Shown here one piece after another: positions 58,448 through 64,000 of a DNA stretch of 64,000 nt (positions are counted from its first letter, which is position 1; each line of letters begins with the position of its first letter). The notes beneath the pieces were generated by a model. That model saw only the letters and a program-made list of their open reading frames with translations. It was not told where the DNA came from and did not search any database. Source of the stretch: an uncultured Eubacteriales bacterium (lineage in GTDB: Bacteria > Bacillota > Clostridia > Oscillospirales > Acutalibacteraceae); assembly GCA_905198155.1 (NCBI GenBank), contig CAJKBQ010000012.1, forward strand, positions 1 through 64,000, written 5' to 3'. Both the position numbers and the translations under genes were made by a program.

Positions 58448-59308
58448 ATGACGTTTGAGCCGGATTGCAGCCGCATTCACATTCACGACATGAAAAATAA
58501 CCGCGCCGACGTGCTGATCCGGCGCAAAGAGCTGCGGGACTACCCGCTGCATTGGCACGACTGCTTCGAGATCGAGCTGGTGCTGTGCGGCAAGGCGCAG
58601 CACACGCTGAACGGCGAGCCGTATACGCTGTCCGCCGGGAGCCTGTACCTGCTGCGCCCCACGGATTTCCACGCCGTGCAGCTGGTGGAGCCGGTGACGG
58701 TGTATAACCTGATGTTTTTGGAGGACGCCATCGACGACGAGCTGCTGAATTTAATCATGGACGCCGACGGCAACCTGGCGGCGCAGCTGGATGCGGTGGA
58801 GTACGCGGAGCTGTCGGCGCTGATGCAGCTGGCCGTGCGCGAATTCGACGGCAACCAGCGCTACCGCGACGCCTGCCTGCATCACTTGCTGGAATGCATT
58901 TTCATCCGGTCGGTGCGGCTGTGCGCCCAGCCGCCGCGCCGCCGCACGGGTACGCCGCCGACGCTGCAAAAAACGCTGACCTACCTGCACGGCCACTTCC
59001 GCGAAAACCCGTCGATGGCCGAAATGGCGGCGCAAAGCGGGTTCAACCCGTGCTATTTCAGCGCGCTGTTTCACAAGGAGACGGGCAAAACGTACAAAGC
59101 GTACCTCACCGATTTGAAGCTGAACTACGCGCGCAAACTGGCGCTGGCCAGCACGCTCCAGGTGACGGAAATCTGCTATGCCAGCGGGTTCAATTCGCTG
59201 TCGCACTTCATGCGCGAATACAAAGCGCGCTTCGGCGTCTCTCCGCGCACCTCCCGCGTCAAGCATACCGCCGAAGTGCCGCCCGCCCCGCAGGAATCGC
59301 CCGGATAA
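58448..59308 (+). CDS. AraC-family transcriptional regulator
   Basis: A 286-residue regulator with an N-terminal cupin (about 25-120; LHWHDCFEIELVLCG is the metal/sugar-sensing strand pair) and a C-terminal double HTH (about 175-270; MAEMAAQSGFNPCYFSALFHKETG). AAGGAAG precedes the ATG at 58448; a longer in-frame start would lie before the promoter. It is divergent from the transaldolase-like gene but no target is evident. Confidence 0.87.
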   Translation: MTFEPDCSRIHIHDMKNNRADVLIRRKELRDYPLHWHDCFEIELVLCGKAQHTLNGEPYTLSAGSLYLLRPTDFHAVQLVEPVTVYNLMFLEDAIDDELLNLIMDADGNLAAQLDAVEYAELSALMQLAVREFDGNQRYRDACLHHLLECIFIRSVRLCAQPPRRRTGTPPTLQKTLTYLHGHFRENPSMAEMAAQSGFNPCYFSALFHKETGKTYKAYLTDLKLNYARKLALASTLQVTEICYASGFNSLSHFMREYKARFGVSPRTSRVKHTAEVPPAPQESPG

Positions 59309-59489
59309 TCCGTACCTTGTTTTCCAACTTTTTTACTTTTCACGCTTCACTGGGCTAAAAAGGGGGACGCCAACGCGCACCTGCGATAAAGCAGGTGCCC
59401 CAAGCGGTTTCATAAACAAAATTACAAAATGATTGGTTGTCGGATGCGGACGAATTACAGTAAATAAATTCAAAAAAGAGGTTACTGTA

Positions 59490-59813
59490 ATGAAGCACAC
59501 AAATAGAAATAACAACGAAAACACAAACTTTGAAAATGGCATTTTCAGAAACGACTGCAAGAGAGGTAACGGCATTGACAATAGCTTTGAAATCAGCTAT
59601 ACCGAGCATGACGGTCTGCTCTACCCCGACTTCGCTATGCCGGAGCAAACACATTTTTCTATCGGCAAATTCGGAAGTTTACGCCTTGCATTTATGAAGG
59701 CACATCGGAAAGGCACCTACACCACACTTTTGACACAGTGCCGGTTGAATGCATATCTTCACGACATCGACACCGTAGCATATGATCTCGGAGGAGTCCA
59801 AACGCACCGGTAA
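59490..59813 (+). pseudogene. Truncated TnpV-like mobile-element protein
   Basis: A 107-residue open frame. Residues 1-92 resemble TnpV of Tn4451-like elements (GLLYPDFAMPEQTHFSIGKFG, then LRLAFMKAHRKGTYTTLL and AYLHDIDT), but the match ends abruptly at DIDTVA, near 59775, and only a short unrelated tail follows. The C-terminal half of TnpV (the WVREMNNIR-type part) is missing. AAGAGG lies ahead of the ATG. Base composition is lower in GC than upstream genes. TnpV identity rests on remembered family sequence. Confidence 0.6.
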
Positions 59814-60210
59814 TATGATCGCCTCGCGCAAGCTGTTTGACGACTCCGAAGCGGCGCACCCGATCACCGGGGAGGAGTTCATCAAGGTCGAGAATATCCG
59901 CGGCAAGCTGTTTCTTGTCGGCGCGGAGGACGACGCACTTTGGGACGCCGCAAAATACATTCGCCGCATGGAGAAACGCCTTGCGGAAAAACCGCACACC
60001 TGCGAAGTCGAGGCGGTCGTATACGAGCACTGCACGCATTTTGTTTTCCCCGACGGTATGCTCAAGACCATGCTGCCCGTCGGCTCGGCACTGTTTGTCA
60101 AGCTGGCGTTCAGTGCTGCGAAAAAATATCCCAAGGAGTGCAAAGCGGCGCGCATTGACATTGACCGCCACATGACCCGCGCGATATGCGATTGGAGGGA
60201 CAAAAAATGA
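59782..60210 (+). pseudogene. C-terminal fragment of a BAAT/acyl-CoA thioesterase-type alpha/beta hydrolase
   Basis: A 142-residue frame that holds the last part of an alpha/beta hydrolase: IRGKLFLVGAEDDALWD (the Asp loop) and YEHCTHFVFPD (catalytic His). The nucleophile Ser half is absent, and a TAG stop at 59776-59778 shuts the frame just upstream, exactly at the junction with the TnpV remnant. There is no convincing ribosome binding site. A fused deletion has joined two partial genes. Confidence 0.65.
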
Positions 60211-60869
60211 CTTATTCCGGAATGCCTTTCGGTATGTGGACGCTGTTTGCGCCGTCGTTCCGAAAGCAGCTGACAGCGGTGTTCGGCTATGATACGGACA
60301 CGGCAAAAGCGATTGCGAAAAAAGCGAAGCCGAAATACAGGGAGATCATCTCCGAGCTGCCCGAATTTGAAAAAGGCGACCGGTTCAAGATGAACCTCGT
60401 CAACTGCGCGATGATCGGTGCGTTTATTCTCTCCATGCCGGAGCGCCCAAAGGTGGACAGACTGACAGATTACTACGCAAAATCCATGATGACAAAGCCC
60501 ATGAAATGGTTCTGCCGCAAAAGCGGAAAGAGCAAATTCACCGAAAAGGACATTGCCGGTATGAAAGCCACCGCCGCGCTGAGAGCCGCTGACCGCAACC
60601 CCTACTCGTGGAATATGGAGTTTTACGAATACCCCGACGGCAGCGGCTACGAGGGACGCTTCACCAAATGCGGCATCTGTGTGCTGATGAAAAAGCTGGG
60701 GCTATATGATTTAACCCCCGCGCTGTGCCGTCTGGATTACACCATGAGCGGAGCCGGCGGCGTGACTGACTTTGTGCGGCAGTACACTCTTGCCTCCGGC
60801 GGACCGTACTGCGACTGCGGATATAAAAAGAAGGGCCTCGTGAAAGCCGAAAAGGAGGCAGGACGGTGA
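60207..60869 (+). CDS. L-2-amino-thiazoline-4-carboxylic acid hydrolase family protein
   Basis: A 220-residue protein that looks intact. The C-terminal CGICVLMKKLGLYDLTPALC-type motif, the LDYTM segment and the TLASGGPYCDCGYKKKG end match the ATC-hydrolase family (also seen as a fold in uncharacterised proteins). Four or more Cys lie near residues 160-215. The ATG at 60207 overlaps the stop of the hydrolase fragment (ATGA), and GGAGGGAC precedes it. Its 60866 neighbour starts four bases before its stop. Function by family only; many members are not known to act on ATC. Confidence 0.65.
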   Translation: MTYSGMPFGMWTLFAPSFRKQLTAVFGYDTDTAKAIAKKAKPKYREIISELPEFEKGDRFKMNLVNCAMIGAFILSMPERPKVDRLTDYYAKSMMTKPMKWFCRKSGKSKFTEKDIAGMKATAALRAADRNPYSWNMEFYEYPDGSGYEGRFTKCGICVLMKKLGLYDLTPALCRLDYTMSGAGGVTDFVRQYTLASGGPYCDCGYKKKGLVKAEKEAGR

Positions 60870-61142
60870 AAACAGAAGAACAAGAAAAGTTCATCCGTTG
60901 CTGTATTCTCGGCGCGATCGGCGGGATATTGATGGCTGCCGGTGATTGGCTGCTGGGGTGCGTTCCGCTTCTGGAGACGGACACGGGAATGTTCAACAGA
61001 GCTTATTATTTATCCGGCTCTTACGATTTGTGGAAGCCCGCATTGGTCGTCGGAATGGGAGCGCTTGGGTGTTTTTTCTACTCCTTCATGGTAAAGGCAC
61101 TGAATACGGATATTGACGCAAAATATAAGAAAACAAAAGCTG
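60866..61142 (+). pseudogene. N-terminal fragment of a DUF6796-like membrane protein
   Basis: About 91 native residues with two hydrophobic segments (about 10-32 and 55-80), starting MKTEEQEKFIRCC. After KYKKT the frame runs on into DNA that in another frame encodes a methyltransferase, and it stops at 61225 with an unrelated tail. The rest of the membrane protein is missing. It overlaps the preceding gene by four bases. Confidence 0.6.
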
Positions 61143-61667
61143 TCCAGTATCTTGCCGGATGGCGGCGTTGGACTGGACATCGGCTGCGGCAGCGGTGCGC
61201 TGACCATTGCCTGCGCAAAGCGTAATCCGCAGGGGAAAATGGTCGGTATCGACCGCTGGGGCAAGGAATATGCATCCTTCAGTCTGCCGCTGTGCGAAAA
61301 AAACGCCGCGGCGGAGGGCGTGAAAAACGCTTCGTTCCGGCGCGGAAACGCCGTGAAGCTGGATTTCCCCGACGAGAGCTTCGACGCGGTGACCAGCAAC
61401 TATGTCTATCATAATATCACAGGGGCAGACAAGCAGGCGCTTCTGCTGGAAACACTGCGGGTGCTGAAAAAAGGCGGAACGTTTGCCATCCACGACCTGA
61501 TGTCACCCCGCAGATACGGCGATATGCAGGCGTTTGTCCAAAAGCTCATGGAGATGGGCTATGAGCATGTGGAGCTGATTGACACAACCGACGGCAGCTT
61601 TATGACGCCGAAGGAAGCCTGCCGCCTGATGCTTCGCGGCTCAACATTGCTGGTGGGACGGAAGTAA
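61143..61667 (+). pseudogene. SAM-dependent methyltransferase, N-terminally truncated
   Basis: The frame to 61667 holds a class I methyltransferase core starting at LDIGCGSGALTIACAKR (SAM motif I), then GIDRW, PDESFDAVTSNYVYHN and LKKGGTFAIHDL. The helical N-terminal part is missing: upstream of LPDGGVG the DNA belongs to the DUF6796-like gene. The only start is a TTG at 61113 inside that gene with no ribosome binding site. It is most likely a remnant. Confidence 0.65.
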
Positions 61668-61736
61668 CCGGTGTGGAATCCGTTTGCCGGTCTGCTTCTG
61701 AGATTTGTTTGACAGAATTTTTCGGATTGCGCTGCT

Positions 61737-63470
61737 TCAGACCTTCCACCCGGCAGCCTGCTTACGCTCGACCACGAACCGACGGTAAAGTCCGTCCACG
61801 GTTACCAGCTCGTCGTGCGTGCCCTGCTGAACGATCTCGCCGTGATCGACGACGAAAATGCAGTCTGCATTTCGCACGGTCTTGAGTCGGTGAGCGATCA
61901 TGATGACGGTTTTGTTATGTGTCAGCTCGGAGACGGCTTCCATCAGCTCCTTTTCGTTTTCGGGGTCAACATTGGCGGTCGCCTCGTCAAGAATGATGAT
62001 GGGCGAGTCCTTCATAATTGCCCGTGCGATGGAAATTCTCTGGCGTTCGCCGCCCGAAAGCGTTGCGCCGCCCTCGCCGATCACGGTATCAAAGCCGTCC
62101 GGCAGAGCCATGACGAAGTCATAGCAGCGCGCTTTTTTTGCGGCGGTTTTCACTTCGTCAAGCGTCGCGTCCGGTTTGCCGAAACGGATATTGTTTGCTA
62201 TGGTATCGGAGAAAAGATATGTCCGCTGGAACACAAAGGAGAAGTTCCGAATCAGGCTGTCGTAGCTGTATTCGCGTACATCATGTCCGCCGAGGCTCAC
62301 ACTGCCGCCCTGCACATCCCAGAACCGCGCCATGAGGTTGCAGAGCGTTGTTTTGCCGCTGCCGGAGGGACCGACTATCGCAACAGTAGTTTTCTGCGGA
62401 ATGGTCAGCGATACATCGTGCAGGATGGGCTTGCTGTCGTAGGAAAAATCAACATGGGAAAGGACGATGTCCTCGCGCTCGGGGGTCAGCTCCTCGCCGT
62501 CAATATCCATCGGTTCTACGGAAAGGATCGAATTTGCCTTGTCAACGCCGATATCGATGGAGCGGAAAAGAGATGAGAAGCTTCCCGCGCTGTCAAGCTG
62601 TTCAAAGAGGATAAAGGAGCAGATGAGCATGAGCAGGCAGCTTGAAAGTTCCATGGTTCCGCTGAAATAGAACACGATGGCACCGACGCAAACGGCGATG
62701 CCAGTGAGCTTGTTGATGACAAACTGCGCCAGCATATAAAGCACCGACGGAATCTCCATTCCGAATGAAGCCTTGCGCGCCTCCTCCACAGCGGCATGCA
62801 CCTGCGTCGTGGAATCATGGGTCAGGTCGAAATTTTTGACCTCAGCAATGCCCTGCACATATTCGAGAACCTTTGCGACCAGGCGCTCATCGGCATTGAA
62901 TTTGCGCTGCGCAAGCGCCTGTTCACCGCGCTGCATTGCCGCATTGACGGCAAAGAAAACGATAAGTCCCGCGAGCGTGATAAGTCCCATGCGCCAGTCG
63001 AAGAGAAACATCATAACTGCGATGATGCCGGAGGTCAGAAATCCGCGCGTTGTCACTATGACCACGCGGGTGGCGACATTCGCCATGTTCTCCATGGTAT
63101 TGGTGGTGACGGAAGTGACCTCGCCGAGGCTGTTGTCGTTGAACCAACCCATGGGCAGGTAGCGCAGGTGCTCGGCAATTTCAATGCGTTTGTTGGCGCA
63201 GGCGCGGTAGCCCGCACGGGTCTGGAGCATGGTGGACTTCATGTTGATGGCAATGGTGACAATCAGTGAGCCGACAATAATCCCGAGGCTTGCAAAGAGC
63301 GTCGCCGCCGTGACATTCTTTTCGAGCAATGCCCGAATGACGATAGCGGCGGCAGGAATACGCATGGCAGAGCAGATGGCGCTGATAACCCCAAGCCAGA
63401 TTGAGATAACAAACATTTTTCGGTTTTCCCTGCCGCAGAAAGCAAAGAATTTTTTAAGCGTTCGGAACAT
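61737..63470 (-). CDS. ABC exporter half-transporter (membrane and ATPase domains)
   Basis: A 577-residue half-transporter. Six membrane helices (about 15-300) precede the ATPase domain with Walker A VGPSGSGKTTL (about 360-370), signature LSGGERQRISIARA (about 465-478) and Walker B IIILDEATANVD. It pairs with the partial ABC gene just upstream: their stop and start share one base (TAATG at 63468-63472). GGAGGTG supports the start at 63470. Substrate unknown; the two-gene layout is that of heterodimeric exporters for drugs, peptides or siderophore-like compounds. Confidence 0.88.
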   Translation of the reverse strand: MFRTLKKFFAFCGRENRKMFVISIWLGVISAICSAMRIPAAAIVIRALLEKNVTAATLFASLGIIVGSLIVTIAINMKSTMLQTRAGYRACANKRIEIAEHLRYLPMGWFNDNSLGEVTSVTTNTMENMANVATRVVIVTTRGFLTSGIIAVMMFLFDWRMGLITLAGLIVFFAVNAAMQRGEQALAQRKFNADERLVAKVLEYVQGIAEVKNFDLTHDSTTQVHAAVEEARKASFGMEIPSVLYMLAQFVINKLTGIAVCVGAIVFYFSGTMELSSCLLMLICSFILFEQLDSAGSFSSLFRSIDIGVDKANSILSVEPMDIDGEELTPEREDIVLSHVDFSYDSKPILHDVSLTIPQKTTVAIVGPSGSGKTTLCNLMARFWDVQGGSVSLGGHDVREYSYDSLIRNFSFVFQRTYLFSDTIANNIRFGKPDATLDEVKTAAKKARCYDFVMALPDGFDTVIGEGGATLSGGERQRISIARAIMKDSPIIILDEATANVDPENEKELMEAVSELTHNKTVIMIAHRLKTVRNADCIFVVDHGEIVQQGTHDELVTVDGLYRRFVVERKQAAGWKV

Positions 63471-64000
63471 TACGCCACCTCCCCGCTGTCTTTTACGCTG
63501 ATGTGAGCTTCCCACATGGTTTTGTAGAGCGGGCAGGAGGCAAGCAGCTCTTCCTGCGTGCCTGTCGCTTCGATATTGCCGTGGTTTACGACGAAGATCC
63601 GGTCTGCATCCGCAATGGTGGAAAGGCGATGCGCGATGACGAGCAGCGTCTTTCCGCGCACCAGGTGCGCAAGTGCGGACTGGATGACCGCCTCATTTTC
63701 GGGATCCGTATAAGAAGTCGCTTCGTCGAGAATGACGACAGGTGCATCCTTTAACATAGCGCGGGCAATGGAAATACGCTGCCGCTCGCCGCCGGAAAGA
63801 TGCCCGCCCGATGCACCGCACACAGTCTGATAACCGTTTTCAAGGCTCATGATAAATTCGTGGCAGCCGCACTTTTTCGCCGCGGCGATAACTTCTTCGT
63901 CGCTTGCACCTTTTCTGCCCATGCGGATGTTGTCCATGACAGAAAGGTCAAAAAGATAGTTGTCCTGCGACACATAGGCGATGCGGTCGGTGCACTCCCC
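63470..64000 (-). CDS. ABC exporter half-transporter, partial (runs off the window)
   Basis: The C-terminal 176 residues of a second half-transporter, open to the right edge. They hold a Q-loop YVSQDNYLFD (near the window end), signature LSGGERQRISIARAMLKD, Walker B VVILDEATSYTDPEN (with a Thr-Asp after the usual Ser-x-Leu) and the H-loop VIAHRLS. The membrane domain and Walker A lie beyond position 64000. It is the upstream partner of the 61737-63470 gene. Confidence 0.87.
   Translation of the reverse strand, partial: GECTDRIAYVSQDNYLFDLSVMDNIRMGRKGASDEEVIAAAKKCGCHEFIMSLENGYQTVCGASGGHLSGGERQRISIARAMLKDAPVVILDEATSYTDPENEAVIQSALAHLVRGKTLLVIAHRLSTIADADRIFVVNHGNIEATGTQEELLASCPLYKTMWEAHISVKDSGEVA

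Noticed and set aside
1..64000. CRISPR array, tRNA and rRNA genes
   Set aside because: No regularly spaced repeats with unique spacers were found, and I saw no tRNA cloverleaf or rRNA sequence; short or diverged tRNAs could still be missed without a covariance search.

Overview
The window is a high-GC, gene-dense stretch of a chromosome from a Gram-positive, anaerobic, probably spore-forming member of the Clostridia, most likely of the Ruminococcaceae/Oscillospiraceae type. Evidence: AAAGGAGG-type ribosome binding sites, sigma-A promoters, T-box-free but riboswitch-rich leaders (FMN, SAM-I), the rplU-prp-rpmA-obg order with a cleavable L27 leader, DnaD/DnaI-like primosome genes, mini-RNase III, a Gln/Asn-rich SASP-like small protein, a dockerin and a cohesin, glycyl radical chemistry and the M16 YmfF/YmfH pair. 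No tRNA, rRNA or CRISPR array was recognised.

Layout. 1-2.9 kb: a GH78-like rhamnosidase gene framed by two inverted copies of a MITE-like repeat. 2.9-9.8 kb: a zinc-ribbon membrane protein, an AbrB-type regulator with a perfect palindromic operator translationally coupled to a methionine gamma-lyase/aluminium-resistance-type PLP enzyme, a DMT transporter, BioY under a textbook BirA operator, a Ser-rich lipoprotein, nicotinate phosphoribosyltransferase and a ferredoxin-like aldo/keto reductase. 9.9-20.3 kb: uronate isomerase, primosome genes (helicase loader and DnaD), a two-component system, RF2, and an AraC regulator divergent from a Gfo/Idh/MocA oxidoreductase and GNAT gene. 20.3-26.5 kb: PepD, a PrsA-like foldase, a 48-residue small protein, a glycosyltransferase/acyltransferase pair, a repeat cluster and a DUF975 membrane protein. 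26.6-37.1 kb: M16 pair, lgt, folD, MATE pump, L21/Prp/L27/Obg, mini-RNase III, a small SASP-like gene and an rRNA methyltransferase. 37.1-45.2 kb: FMN riboswitch-ribU, SAM-I riboswitch-metK, CNNM/CorC protein, recD2-comFC. 45.2-49.5 kb: an operon of an MreB-like protein, a secreted LRR-dockerin protein, a membrane-anchored cohesin protein and prmA. 49.7-55.5 kb: an operon on the minus strand with a short glycyl radical enzyme, its activase, a GH127 beta-L-arabinofuranosidase-type enzyme and a LacI regulator. 55.6-59.3 kb: alanyl-tRNA editing protein, RadC, transaldolase-like FSA and an AraC regulator. 59.4-64 kb: a lower-GC accessory stretch of truncated and fused genes (TnpV remnant, hydrolase, DUF6796 and methyltransferase fragments, one intact ATC-hydrolase-like gene) followed by a heterodimeric ABC exporter that runs off the end.

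How the genes fit together. Several loci point to use of plant cell wall sugars (GH78, UxaC, GH127, Gfo/Idh, two AraC and one LacI regulator). Vitamin and cofactor supply is controlled at the RNA or DNA level (FMN-ribU, SAM-metK, BirA-bioY). The two most promising unknowns are the cohesin/LRR-dockerin surface pair linked to an MreB-like gene, and the glycyl radical enzyme of unknown substrate linked to GH127.
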